From Streptomyces sp. APSN-46.1 (GTDB lineage Bacteria > Actinomycetota > Actinomycetes > Streptomycetales > Streptomycetaceae), in NCBI RefSeq assembly GCF_022815725.1, contig NZ_JALGRF010000003.1, forward strand, positions 310,001 through 374,000: DNA of 64,000 nucleotides. Reading direction: 5' to 3'. Shown one piece after another: positions 24,951 to 33,203 of the stretch (positions are counted from its first letter, which is position 1; each line of letters begins with the position of its first letter). The notes under the pieces are model-generated. The model had not been told where the DNA came from. It ran no database searches and saw only the letters and a program-made list of their open reading frames with translations. The position numbers and the translations under genes are program-made.

Positions 24951-25820
24951 GTGTCCTCGACCGGGCCACGATCAGTCGGTCGGACCTGCCGCCGAGCGCT
25001 TGGGAGCCCCGCGCACTGTCAACTCCTCTCCGCCTCCCCGATCAAGAGACGTGCCGGACTGCTGGCAGCACTCGCCGCCCTGCTGGCGGCTCCGCCGGCC
25101 GTCGCGGGGCAGTCTCGGGCGCAGACCCGGGCCCGGGTCCTGGAGGGTGAGGAGGTCCGCCTCCTTCCCACCGAGCAGCGCGTCGTCGCCCTCACGTTCA
25201 ACGCCGCCTGGAACGAGGACGGCCTCGACAGCGTCCTGACCGTACTGCGCGGCCATCGCGCCCCGGCGACGTTCTTCGTCACCGGCCGGTTCGCCGAAGC
25301 CCACCCCCAGGCGCTCCGCGCCATCACCGCCGCCGGGCACGGGATCGGCAACCACTCCCACAGCCACCCCGACTTCCGGGAGATCACCCGTCGGGAGGCC
25401 GAGCAGGAGATGGACCGCGCCGATCAGGCCATCCGCGTCGCGAGCGGCTCCACCCCCGCGCCGTTCTTCCGCTTCCCGTACAGCGAGACCACCGAGCAGG
25501 GCATCGCCGCCGCCAATGCCCGTGGCTGGACCAACGTGGAGTTCACCACCGACACCCGCGGCTACGTCGGCACCGAGGGCGGCATGACCACGGCCGAGGC
25601 CGTCACCCGCGTGGCCGACACCTTGACCCCGGGCCAGATCGTGCAGATGCACGTGGGCACGCCGGAAGGACGCGGCGACGTCATCGACGCCCTTGCCCTG
25701 CCGGGCATCATCGACCTCGTCCGCTCACGCGGCTACGAGATCACGGATCTCCGGACCGCGTTGGCCTCGCCGCCGGGGCCCCTCGAAAGGGGCCCCGGCC
25801 GGCGAGCCGAAACGGCTTAG
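24951..25820 (+). CDS. secreted polysaccharide deacetylase (NodB domain), start uncertain
   Basis: The reliable part is a signal-like helix (KRRAGLLAALAALLAAPPAVAG) followed by a NodB domain: VVALTFNAAWNEDG (motif 1, with TFN instead of TFDD but Asp of NED kept), GNHSHSHPDF (metal-binding His pair), FFRFPYSE (motif 3) and late GQIVQMHVG. It would remove acetyl groups from wall or extracellular polysaccharide. No ATG/GTG precedes the signal closely; GTG 24951 is the nearest in-frame start and leaves an odd 30-residue leader, so the 5' end may have been altered when element B and its flank arrived. It ends in a terminator hairpin. Confidence 0.72.
   Translation: MSSTGPRSVGRTCRRALGSPAHCQLLSASPIKRRAGLLAALAALLAAPPAVAGQSRAQTRARVLEGEEVRLLPTEQRVVALTFNAAWNEDGLDSVLTVLRGHRAPATFFVTGRFAEAHPQALRAITAAGHGIGNHSHSHPDFREITRREAEQEMDRADQAIRVASGSTPAPFFRFPYSETTEQGIAAANARGWTNVEFTTDTRGYVGTEGGMTTAEAVTRVADTLTPGQIVQMHVGTPEGRGDVIDALALPGIIDLVRSRGYEITDLRTALASPPGPLERGPGRRAETA
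25773..25798. terminator. bidirectional terminator at the deacetylase end
   Basis: CCGGGGCCCCT pairs with AGGGGCCCCGG around CGAA. It overlaps the last codons of the deacetylase gene and lies just beyond the end of the convergent DUF11 gene. Confidence 0.8.
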
Positions 25821-27151
25821 TCGCTGTCACCCGGCTTGACGTCGGTGAAGGCGGTGTCCGTGTTGTTGTCCTCGTTCGGGTCCGCGTCGTCGCCGAACAC
25901 CTTGGCGGTGTTCTTCACGGTGGTGGGCTCCAGAACGTTGGCCGCAGTGCCGGTCACTTCGATCTCCACGCGGTCGCCCTTCTCCAGCGGACCACCCGTG
26001 CAGGAGAGGAGGCCGTCGGTGATCTGGCACCCTTCGGTCGGCGTGGTGGGCGACAGGATCTTCGCCGGCAGGTCGTCGATCAGCGACCAGCCGGAGGAGC
26101 GGACCTTCCCGTCGTTCTTCCCGTCGTTCTTCCCGTCGTTCTTCCCGTCGTTCTTCCCGTCGTTCTTCCCGTCGTTCTTCCCGTCGTTCTTCACGGTGAT
26201 GCGGTAGGTGACTGCGCCGCCCACCTCGACACTCTTGGTGCCCTCCTTGCGCACCGCCAGGTCGGCGGACGAGTCGAGGAAGCAGGAGGTGGCGTCGAGG
26301 TTCGTCGCCGGGGTCGTGGTCTGCGTCGAGAGCACGATGAACCGCGGGTTGGAACCGGTCGCATTCTTCACGTGTACCCGGATGAGCTGTCCGGAATTGC
26401 GGAAGAATCCGAGATCGCCATTCCCGTACGTGAAGACGCCGCCGAAGTCCTCACCTCCCGGAAGAACACCCGGGAAGAAGTCCACGCTCTCATTGGCGAT
26501 GTCGATCCGCGTGATGGCGCCGTCATCGGTCGAGCCCCACAGGAATCCGTCACGGAACGCGATGTCGAAGACGTCGAGTTCCGGGTCGGCCAGCTCCGGG
26601 ACGTTGATGACATCCGTGACCGAGCGGGAGTTGACGTCGATCTGATAGATCTCCCCCGTATCGTCGGCCAGGACGTAGTAGTTGCCCTCGTCGTCGAACG
26701 TTCCCGAGATGTAGAGGGCGAGCGGCAGACCGGCAATGGCACCAAGGTTGGTGAAGTCTCCATTGCCGTCGAAGCGAACCAGGTCGTTGTTCGCGTTGCC
26801 GAACGTGGTCCCGTAGAGGAAGCGATCGCGCGGGTTCACTCCGATGGCGTTGTAGAGGAACGGTGTGGGGTCGCCCAGTGGCGTGAACTGGACCGTTCCG
26901 GGCCCTCTGCCGGCGGTGTAGAGCTGGTTCGGGTCACCGAACGAGACGTAGACCTGCCCGTCGCACGCAACCCCGTTCCCGTCGGGGTGCTTCTGCGCGA
27001 CAGCCGCCGCAGGGGCCGGGACGGCACCGGCCGGTGACGCCGGCAGGCTGGAAGCGAGCCCTGCGACGATACCCACCGCGCCCAGCGCGGAAAGCGCGCG
27101 CAGCCGCCGCTTTCCGTGGTTCGGCCTCTTTGTTCCTCGAATCACGAACAT
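25817..27151 (-). CDS. secreted propeller/DUF11 surface protein with (NDGK)7 insert
   Basis: A 444-residue exported protein. A long signal peptide (to about residue 44, ASPAGA) is followed by a propeller-like N-terminal region with repeats such as RFLYGTTFGNANNDLVRFDGNG and EIYQIDVNSRSVTDVI (~60-290, DUF6923-like). A DUF11 (CARDB-like) domain follows: ADLAVRKEGTKSVEVGGAVTYRITVKN ... GDDADPNEDNNTDTAF. A run of seven NDGK units is inserted in the DUF11 domain at the place where homologues usually have a short loop. No membrane anchor follows, so it may be released or bound to other surface parts. It converges on the deacetylase. Confidence 0.82.
   Translation of the reverse strand: MFVIRGTKRPNHGKRRLRALSALGAVGIVAGLASSLPASPAGAVPAPAAAVAQKHPDGNGVACDGQVYVSFGDPNQLYTAGRGPGTVQFTPLGDPTPFLYNAIGVNPRDRFLYGTTFGNANNDLVRFDGNGDFTNLGAIAGLPLALYISGTFDDEGNYYVLADDTGEIYQIDVNSRSVTDVINVPELADPELDVFDIAFRDGFLWGSTDDGAITRIDIANESVDFFPGVLPGGEDFGGVFTYGNGDLGFFRNSGQLIRVHVKNATGSNPRFIVLSTQTTTPATNLDATSCFLDSSADLAVRKEGTKSVEVGGAVTYRITVKNDGKNDGKNDGKNDGKNDGKNDGKNDGKVRSSGWSLIDDLPAKILSPTTPTEGCQITDGLLSCTGGPLEKGDRVEIEVTGTAANVLEPTTVKNTAKVFGDDADPNEDNNTDTAFTDVKPGDSD
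26111..26182. repeat. 12-bp in-frame coding repeat (NDGK)
   Basis: GTCGTTCTTCCC occurs six times in exact tandem, with partial copies on both sides, inside the DUF11 gene. On the coding strand it gives Asn-Asp-Gly-Lys seven times. The unit is a multiple of three, so length changes keep the frame. Confidence 0.95.
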
Positions 27152-27415
27152 GCACCTTTCACGCTCAAGGCGGACAGGGCCCCATGACGGAGCCCCTCAG
27201 TGTGTGCCGGATGTGACGGACAAAGATCAGCACAAGGGTTGTCGGGTCGGATATCACGGCTCGGGCCTTGGAATGGATTTCGCCCCAATGCACGCAGGAC
27301 ACAGCCTGCGCCATTTCTTTCAGATCATCAGAAAGTTGGCCCGGTCGTGCCCATGCCAGTGCATGACCGCGCGTCGAGCGGGCTGAACGGGCCGCCAGCG
27401 ATAGGTTCAGGCGCC

Positions 27416-27802
27416 ATGGCTGAACCCATTTATTACGTTGACCGCTCGGACATCCGCGAGGGCGAGCTCGCGGAGGTCAAGAGCGGGATGCGCGACCTGG
27501 CCGCGTTCGTCGAGGGGCGCGAGCCACAGCTGATCGCCTACCGCTTCTACATCGACGAGTCCGAGTCCACGATGACGACCGTGGCCGTACATCCCGACTC
27601 GGCGTCGATGGAGCTCCACATGACGCTCGGTGGACCCAAGTTCCGCGCGTTCGGTGCGCTCATCCGCATGCGATCCATCGACGTGTACGGCCAGCCGGAC
27701 CCAGTGGTCGTGGACCAGCTCCGCCAGAAGGCCGCGATGCTCGGCGGAGGCACCGTCACCCTCCACACCTTGCAGGCGGGCTTCAGCCGGAGCGTCGGCT
27801 GA
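27416..27802 (+). CDS. conserved hypothetical protein, possible dimeric alpha/beta barrel
   Basis: A 128-residue protein without signal peptide or membrane helix. Strand-helix pattern: AEPIYYVDRSDIREG, LAAFVEGREPQLIAYRFYIDESESTMTTVAVHPDSASMELHM, then a helical C-terminus. The middle resembles ferredoxin-like folds of the antibiotic-biosynthesis monooxygenase type, but no firm family is recognised. ATG 27416 is the first good start; the ribosome site is weak (AGGTTCAG). It converges on the DUF397 gene with a 20-bp overlap of the ends. Confidence 0.65.
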   Translation: MAEPIYYVDRSDIREGELAEVKSGMRDLAAFVEGREPQLIAYRFYIDESESTMTTVAVHPDSASMELHMTLGGPKFRAFGALIRMRSIDVYGQPDPVVVDQLRQKAAMLGGGTVTLHTLQAGFSRSVG

Positions 27803-28037
27803 GACCCGCCCAGCCGGCGAAGTCCGCCCAGGCGGTGGGGGCCACCGCGAAGGCCGGGCCGAGGTTCTTGGAGTCCCGCACGTGCACGGCGTGCGGGCAC
27901 TCCGCCACCTCTACGCACTGGCCACCGCTGCTGTCGCTGTAGCTCGACTTCCGCCAGGCGTACGCCACCTCGACACAGGCTCCTCCGGCGTCGGTGCTGT
28001 AGTTCGACTTGAACCACCGCAGGGTGTTCGTGCTCAT
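27783..28037 (-). CDS. double DUF397 protein
   Basis: An 84-residue protein with two DUF397 units: the first begins LRWFKSNYSTDAGGACVEVA, the second AWRKSSYSDSSGGQCVEVAE and ends VHVRDSKNLGP. DUF397 proteins are small and accompany WhiJ-like helix-turn-helix regulators in Streptomyces, where the pair behaves much like an antitoxin-type control module. The gene follows its regulator directly (one-base spacing), so co-expression is certain in practice. The tail of the gene overlaps the convergent gene ending at 27802. Confidence 0.88.
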   Translation of the reverse strand: MSTNTLRWFKSNYSTDAGGACVEVAYAWRKSSYSDSSGGQCVEVAECPHAVHVRDSKNLGPAFAVAPTAWADFAGWAGLSRRSG

Positions 28038-28871
28038 CTACGCTCTCCTAATCAACTGCTCGATGAAGTCCAGTGATTCACGAGGCCCCAAGGCCTGTGC
28101 GCGGATCTTCGCATACCGCTGCGAGTAGAGGTTTACCTTCGCCGGGTCGCTGATCAGCATGCTCTCGTCCTGTTGCTCCATGTAGACGAGCCGCTGATGG
28201 TGAGGGGTTTCGACGAGAGTCAACCCTCCGCCCGTGCCCGCATGCTCACCGGCCAATCCGCAGTCGAGCCGCAGAACCTGAACGGTGACATTACGCCGTC
28301 GTGCCAGCTGCGCCAGGTGGGCGAGTTGGTCGCGCATGATGGCCTTACTACCGATGTCGCGGATCAGCACCGACTCGTCGACGATGAACTCGATGAGCGC
28401 CATCGGGTCGCGGTCGAAGAGCGCTCTCCGTGCCATGCGCCCCTCAACGAGCTCTTCGATCCGCTGCTCTGAAAGAACGGGGAAACCACCGGCAAACAGC
28501 GCACGAGCGTAGTCCTCAGTCTGGAACAACCCGTTGATCACCCGCGACTCGAACAAGTACAGGATGAGGGCCTGCTGTTCCAGGTCGAAGAAGTCCTGGA
28601 AGTGGGGTGGGAACTTGTCCTTCTGGACGAGCTCCCGAGCCACCTCGAAGAGTCCCATCCCACCGCCGATCACCGCCTCCAGCTTGATCAGCATCTCGTC
28701 ACTCGCAGGCTGCGCACACGTCTCCACCGCGCTGATGGCGGCAGCCGAGTACCCGAGCATCGCGCCGAGTTCCTTCTGCGTCAGCCTCTCCCGCTCCCGG
28801 AACGCCCTCACCAGGTGCGCGACCAGACGGGTCGCTCCCCCCGCCGTCGCCTTGTTGGCTGCCTTGGCCAT
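28038..28871 (-). CDS. WhiJ-like helix-turn-helix regulator (DUF5753 / Scr1-type)
   Basis: A 277-residue regulator from ATG 28871. The N-terminal helix-turn-helix (~15-70) reads AFRERERLTQKELGAMLGYSAAAISAVE; the rest is the DUF5753 domain, recognised from FFDLEQQALILYLFESRVINGLFQTEDYARAL, FIVDESVL and the end MLISDPAKVNLYSQRYAKI. Such proteins pair with DUF397 partners and control development or local genes. A TTG 21 bp further upstream (28892) could also start it. The inverted repeat at 28930-28973 is the likely operator shared with the divergent gene. Confidence 0.85.
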   Translation of the reverse strand: MAKAANKATAGGATRLVAHLVRAFRERERLTQKELGAMLGYSAAAISAVETCAQPASDEMLIKLEAVIGGGMGLFEVARELVQKDKFPPHFQDFFDLEQQALILYLFESRVINGLFQTEDYARALFAGGFPVLSEQRIEELVEGRMARRALFDRDPMALIEFIVDESVLIRDIGSKAIMRDQLAHLAQLARRRNVTVQVLRLDCGLAGEHAGTGGGLTLVETPHHQRLVYMEQQDESMLISDPAKVNLYSQRYAKIRAQALGPRESLDFIEQLIRRA

Positions 28872-28929
28872 GCAGGACACCACCCCACTCAACCGGACTC
28901 AACCGAACACAACCAGCGCAGCCCGAATT

Positions 28930-28973
28930 TCTACCGTTTCGGCGGTCGAGTCAGCGCTCTGGAAAACGGTAGA
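28930..28973. promoter_or_regulatory. long-range inverted repeat in the WhiJ-like divergent promoter
   Basis: TCTACCGTTT (28930-28939) and AAACGGTAGA (28964-28973) are perfect complements 24 bp apart, about two turns of DNA between the arms and centred in the divergent spacer. Two further GACTCAACCG repeats lie at 28888-28905. The arms fit a dimer or tetramer of the adjacent regulator. Confidence 0.6.
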
Positions 28974-28995
28974 CCTGACCCATCAACCTGATCTC

Positions 28996-29511
28996 ATGAA
29001 CACCGAAAGTGACGCCCCCCACACCCCCAGCTGGCTCCCCACCACCGGTATCGGAATCCGCAAGGCAGGAGTGCTGTTCGACGCGCTACGCGTGGACGGT
29101 GACACCGGACGGAACCTCGCCGATCTCCTCGTCACGCTCACCGGCGGTGATCCCGGGCCGATCCTCACCCAGAGCAACGGCCGGCGGCCCGTCTACTTCC
29201 TGATTCCCGTCGGCAGCGCCGCGTACCGGATCTGGCCGCCCGGGTTCACCCGGCTCACCTCTGGGCCGCGTCGGGCCACGTACATCCCCGTACCCGCCCT
29301 CGACGGGGCCTGGCCCCTGGCCTGGCGCTGCGCGCCCACCGCCGAGGACCGGTTCGTGCACGCCCTGCTCCTGCACCGCGCCGCCGGGCTCTACCAGGCC
29401 AGTTGCGAGATCTCCTCGCAGACCACCGCGCACGCGTCCGCCGCCGGGTCGATCAGCGGGAAGTGGCCCACCCCGTCCAGCAGCGTCAGCCCGACCAGCT
29501 CGCCCGCCTGA
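28996..29511 (+). CDS. conserved hypothetical protein of the WhiJ-like locus
   Basis: A reading frame of 171 codons starting NTESDAPHTPSWLPTTGIG. Residues 1-135 look real (GDTGRNLADLLVTLTGGDPG, VYFLIPVGSAAYRIWPPGFTRL, TYIPVPALDGAWPLAWR) and resemble the small proteins encoded beside other regulators of this type that start like bifunctional primase/polymerase leaders. The last ~40 codons are antisense to the hydrolase gene at 29391 and are Ser/Thr-rich, so the natural stop was probably lost or shifted. No ribosome site is visible (TGATCTC). Function unknown. Confidence 0.6.
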   Translation: MNTESDAPHTPSWLPTTGIGIRKAGVLFDALRVDGDTGRNLADLLVTLTGGDPGPILTQSNGRRPVYFLIPVGSAAYRIWPPGFTRLTSGPRRATYIPVPALDGAWPLAWRCAPTAEDRFVHALLLHRAAGLYQASCEISSQTTAHASAAGSISGKWPTPSSSVSPTSSPA

Positions 29512-30287
29512 GCCGCCGCGCCGACGTACGCCTCCGCCACCTGTTCCGGGACCACGATGTCCTCCCGTCCCTGCACGATGGCCGTGGCGATCCCCGTCGG
29601 CAGCAGCGCCGCCGGATCGGCGTACGGCAGCCGCCCGGCGAAGTACTCCTTCCCGCCCAGCAGTTGCCCGGACGCCCCGCCGCAGACGCCCAGATCCTCC
29701 GCCACCGTGAAGTCCGCGATGGGGGCCAGCGCCACCACGCCGCGCAGCCGCGGCGGGGAAGGCAGCCTCCAGCCGGCCGGAGCGTCGGGCGGCAGGAGGT
29801 GCCGGGCCGCCGCCCACAGCGCGAGGTGGCCGCCCGCCGAGTGGCCCGTGACGACGACCCTGCGTACATCGGCCTGCGGCAGCGCGCTCCCCGCCAGCCC
29901 GGGAAGGGCGTCCATCGCCGCGGCCACGTCGTCGAAGGTCTCGGGCCACCGCCCGGCGATCGGGCCCTCCGCCGCCTCCGCCCCCTGGCGCGGTACGGAA
30001 GAACTCCCCCGGCGGTACTCCACATTGGCGACGGCGAAACCCCGCCGGGCCAGGAAGTCCGCGAAGGGGGTGACGTGCTGCCGGTCGTACGGGGCGCGCC
30101 ACGCGCCGCCGTGCAGCAGGACCACCAGCGGGACGGCGGCCGCGTGGGAGGGGCCGCGCGGGGCGTAGAAGTCGACGACCTGGTCGGGGTGTTCCCCGTA
30201 CGCGGCGCTCACGTCGGGCTCGACCGGCGGATGGGAGAAGGCCGAGGCGGCCTCGGCGGCGTCCCGTTCGACTGCGGGGTCCGTCAT
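29391..30287 (-). CDS. alpha/beta hydrolase, probable kynurenine formamidase
   Basis: A 298-residue hydrolase. VVLLHGGAWRAPYDRQ carries the HGGxW motif (59-63) that marks kynurenine formamidases of this fold; GHSAGG has the nucleophile Ser150, and GREDIVVP and GVGHFPLIDP give Asp and His. It lies 237 bp downstream of kynU and kynA on the same strand, so it very likely hydrolyses N-formylkynurenine, the middle step. Other esterases share the fold, so the assignment rests on motif plus context. An inverted repeat (30345-30382) lies in its own upstream region. Confidence 0.8.
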   Translation of the reverse strand: MTDPAVERDAAEAASAFSHPPVEPDVSAAYGEHPDQVVDFYAPRGPSHAAAVPLVVLLHGGAWRAPYDRQHVTPFADFLARRGFAVANVEYRRGSSSVPRQGAEAAEGPIAGRWPETFDDVAAAMDALPGLAGSALPQADVRRVVVTGHSAGGHLALWAAARHLLPPDAPAGWRLPSPPRLRGVVALAPIADFTVAEDLGVCGGASGQLLGGKEYFAGRLPYADPAALLPTGIATAIVQGREDIVVPEQVAEAYVGAAAQAGELVGLTLLDGVGHFPLIDPAADACAVVCEEISQLAW

Positions 30288-30344
30288 CGGCTCAACCTCT
30301 CGGTAACGCGTGGGACAGGGGGTACCGCAGGGACACTTGTTCCG

Positions 30345-30382
30345 GTGTTCCGGCAGAGCGGGACCGTATCAGGCCGGAACAC
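30345..30382. promoter_or_regulatory. inverted repeat upstream of the formamidase gene
   Basis: GTGTTCCGGC and GCCGGAACAC are perfect 10-bp complements 18 bp apart, about 60 bp upstream of the formamidase ATG. A related half (GTTCCGG at 30339) overlaps the left arm. It may be an operator letting this gene be controlled apart from kynA-kynU, or the terminator of those genes. Confidence 0.45.
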
Positions 30383-30524
30383 GCCGTTCCGTGGCGGGCC
30401 GGGCGGGTTCGCGGGCCCGACGGGGGGCGCGGACGGGCCCGGACGGACGCGGGCGGAGCCCGTAGGCCCCGCCCGCGCCGGTATCACTCCGCATCACCCC
30501 GTGAGGTGACGTTTCGCCGCTACG

Positions 30525-31733
30525 TCACCCGAAAATGTGACCCAGTGTCCGGGCGGCACGCTCCGCATCGGCGAAACCGACGTAGAGCGGGGTGAAGCCG
30601 AAGCGCAGGATGTCCGGGGCGCGGAAGTCCCCGACGACGCCGCGCGCGATGAGCTCGGCCATGATCTCGCGGGCGTTCTCGGTGCGCAGCGAGACCTGAC
30701 TGCCGCGCCGGCCGTGCTCGGCCGGGGTGACCGACTCGACCTTGCCCTCCGGGACGTACGCCGCGACGCACTCCAGGAAGAAGTCCGTCAGCGCGAGGGA
30801 CTTGGCCCGGACGGCCTCGACCGACACGCCGTCCCAGGCGTCGAGCGCGGCCTCCAGGGCGAGCATGGACAGGATGTCGGGGGTACCGACCCGGGCGCGG
30901 ACCGCGCCGTCGGCCGGGGTGTAGCCCGTGGTCATCGCGAACGGGTCCGCGTGGCCGTTCCAGCCGGGGAGCGGGGAGTCGAAGGCGGCCTGGTGGCGGG
31001 CGGCGATGTAGAGGTACGCCGGGGAGCCGGGTCCGCCGTTCAGGTACTTGTACGTACAGCCGACCGCGAGGTCCACGGAGTGGGCGTCGAGGCCGACCGG
31101 GAGGGCGCCCGCGCTGTGGCAGAGGTCCCAGACGATGATGGCGCCGGTCGCCCGGGCCGCCTTGGTGAGGGCGGGGAGGTCGTGGAGCCGGCCGGTGCGG
31201 TAGTCGACGTGGTTGAGGAGGACGACGGCGGTGTCGTCGTCCATCTCCTCCGCCGCGGCGGAGGGGTCCACGGGGACGACGCGCAGGCCCGTCATCCTGG
31301 CGGCCGACGCGGCGATGTAGCCGTCGGTGGGGAAGGTGTTCCCGTCGACCAGCATCCGGGTGCGGCCGGGCGGCGCGAGGCGGGCGGCGCCGACGAGGGC
31401 CTTGAAGAGGTTGACGCTGGTGGAGTCGCCGACGACCACCTGGCCGGGGGCCGCGCCGATGAGGGGGGCGAGCTTGTCGCCTATCCGCTCGGGGGCGGTC
31501 CACCAGGCGGACTCGTCCCAGGAGCGGATGAGGAGTTCGCCCCACTGGCGGTGTACGACGTCGGCCGTGGCCGCCGCGACGCCGGCCGGGAGGGCTCCGA
31601 GGGAGTTGCCGTCCAGGTAGACGATGCCGTCGGGGAGGGTGAAGCGGTCGCGGAGTTTGGCGAGGTCGTCGGTGGCGTCGAGGTGCGCGGCCCGCGCCTG
31701 GAGCCCCTGGAGCCCGGAGGTCGTGTCAGACAT
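30525..31733 (-). CDS. kynU: kynureninase
   Basis: A 402-residue PLP enzyme that cleaves kynurenine to anthranilate and alanine. Characteristic parts are YLDGNSLGALP near the N-terminus, GDSTSVNLFKAL, DLCHSAGALPV with the cofactor-binding Asp, and GCTYKYLNGGPGSPAYLYI with the Schiff-base Lys229. WNGHADPFAM and the C-terminal FGFTPLYVGFADAERA complete the family pattern. It overlaps the kynA end by 8 bp, so the two are coupled. The anthranilate can feed tryptophan recycling or antibiotic precursors. Confidence 0.97.
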   Translation of the reverse strand: MSDTTSGLQGLQARAAHLDATDDLAKLRDRFTLPDGIVYLDGNSLGALPAGVAAATADVVHRQWGELLIRSWDESAWWTAPERIGDKLAPLIGAAPGQVVVGDSTSVNLFKALVGAARLAPPGRTRMLVDGNTFPTDGYIAASAARMTGLRVVPVDPSAAAEEMDDDTAVVLLNHVDYRTGRLHDLPALTKAARATGAIIVWDLCHSAGALPVGLDAHSVDLAVGCTYKYLNGGPGSPAYLYIAARHQAAFDSPLPGWNGHADPFAMTTGYTPADGAVRARVGTPDILSMLALEAALDAWDGVSVEAVRAKSLALTDFFLECVAAYVPEGKVESVTPAEHGRRGSQVSLRTENAREIMAELIARGVVGDFRAPDILRFGFTPLYVGFADAERAARTLGHIFG

Positions 31734-32571
31734 GGCTGCGCGCCGTCCAGAGCTCGGGGAAGACGTTCTTCTGGGCGCGCTTCTCCAGCCACGTCACGCC
31801 CGCCGAGCCGCCCGTGCCCGTCTTCGCGCCCATCGCGCGGCGGGTCGCGACCAGGTGGTCGTTGCGCCAGCGCCAGATGAGCTCCGCGACGTCCGTGAGG
31901 ACCTCGCCCAGGCGGTGCAGGTCGTGCTGCGCGTCCGGGTCCGCGTACAGGGCGGTCCAGGCGGCCTCGACCTGCGGCGACGGCTCGTAGCGCTGGGAGA
32001 GGTCGCGGTCCAGGACCTCCGCGGGGATCGAGAAGCCGCGGCGGGCGAGGAGGCGCAGGACCTCGTCGTAGAGGCTGGGCTCCTGGAGGGCCTTCTCCAG
32101 TTCCGCGTGGACGCGGGGCGCGCCCCGGTGCGGGACCAGCATCGAGGCGGACTTCTCGCCGAGCAGGAACTCCATCCGGCGGTACATCGCCGACTGGAAA
32201 CCGGAACCCTCGCCGAGGGCCGCGCGGTACTGGTTGAACTGGCCCGGGGTGAGCTGGGCGAGCGGGCGCCACGAGGCGTTCAGGGCTTCCAGTTCCCGGA
32301 GGGAACGTTTCAGCGCATCCATCGCCACCTGCACGCGGTCCTCGCGCAGCGCCTTGGCGGCGGTCTCCCATTCGTGGACGATGACCGTGAACCACAGCTC
32401 CATGACCTGGGTCGTCACCAGGAAGACCATCTCGCCCGGGTCGTCCGAGCGGAGGTGCTGGAGGTGGGTGAGGACATCCGCCTGGACGTAGTCCTCGTAC
32501 GGGGTCGTGCCATCGAAGTCGAGGTTCGGGGTTTCCGAACCGGCTCCGGAGGCATCAAGGTTTTGCGACAT
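31726..32571 (-). CDS. kynA: tryptophan 2,3-dioxygenase
   Basis: A 281-residue heme dioxygenase opening the indole ring of tryptophan to N-formylkynurenine. LDFDGTTPYEDYVQADVLTHLQ and FLVTTQVMELWFTVIVHEWE are diagnostic (substrate-contacting His66 region), as are SGFQSAMYRRMEFLLG and WRWRNDHLVATRRAMG; a C-terminal GTGGSAGVTWLEK loop covers the active site, the axial heme His lying in the WRNDHL block. First gene of the kyn set. The region upstream has no evident operator beyond a GTGCTTCCGGGTAGCGG stretch. Confidence 0.97.
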   Translation of the reverse strand: MSQNLDASGAGSETPNLDFDGTTPYEDYVQADVLTHLQHLRSDDPGEMVFLVTTQVMELWFTVIVHEWETAAKALREDRVQVAMDALKRSLRELEALNASWRPLAQLTPGQFNQYRAALGEGSGFQSAMYRRMEFLLGEKSASMLVPHRGAPRVHAELEKALQEPSLYDEVLRLLARRGFSIPAEVLDRDLSQRYEPSPQVEAAWTALYADPDAQHDLHRLGEVLTDVAELIWRWRNDHLVATRRAMGAKTGTGGSAGVTWLEKRAQKNVFPELWTARSHV

Positions 32572-32774
32572 CGCTGTCTCCTCGACACGTGCTTCCGGGT
32601 AGCGGTCCGCTCCTTCCGGTTGGGTAAGTGGAGCCCCGGTCCCCTGCCCGCATCATAAACACGACAAGGCGGAGCCCTCTAGAGCACCGGGCTGGAGCAC
32701 CTGGCTGGAGCGCCGGACTGGAGACCGGGCTGGAGACCGGGCCTGGGCGAACGGCCCAATGGCAGACTGGCGCC

Positions 32775-33203
32775 ATGAACAGTCACAGGAACCTGCTGGG
32801 CGGACCGGACCCGACGTACCTTCAGGAGAACGAGGCGGCGTACGCCCTCTTCCAGGAGAAGACCGGCGCGCCGGCCGAGGTCGCCGCCGCCTTCCCCACC
32901 TTCTCCCTCGCCTGGGCCGCGCTGGCCGAGGAGGCCTTCGAGGCCGGCCGTGTGATCGAGTCGTACGCCTACGCCCGTACCGGCTACCACCGCGGGCTGG
33001 ACTCGCTGCGCCGGGCAGGCTGGAAGGGCCACGGCCCGGTGCCGTGGGAGCACGAGGCCAACCGCGGGTTCCTGCGCTGCCTGGCCGCCCTCGCCCGCGC
33101 GGCCGGCGCGATCAAGGAGACCGAGGAGGAGGAGCGCTGCTGGCAGTTCCTCAAGGACAGCAGCGAAGAGGCTTACACGGAGCTCAAGGGCGTCCAGGGC
33201 TAA
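32775..33203 (+). CDS. DUF3151 family protein
   Basis: A 142-residue soluble protein that matches the actinobacterial DUF3151 family: NLLGGPDPTYLQENEAAY, FPTFSLAWAALAEEAFEAGRVIESYAYARTGYHRGLDSLRRAGWKG and WEHEANRGFLRCLAALARAA. It is alpha-helical, resembling TPR-like helical pairs. The function is unknown. A short imperfect 12-bp repeat (CTGGAGACCGGG) precedes it at 32685-32745. ATG 32775 has no strong ribosome site. It converges on the TetR fragment. Confidence 0.85.
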   Translation: MNSHRNLLGGPDPTYLQENEAAYALFQEKTGAPAEVAAAFPTFSLAWAALAEEAFEAGRVIESYAYARTGYHRGLDSLRRAGWKGHGPVPWEHEANRGFLRCLAALARAAGAIKETEEEERCWQFLKDSSEEAYTELKGVQG

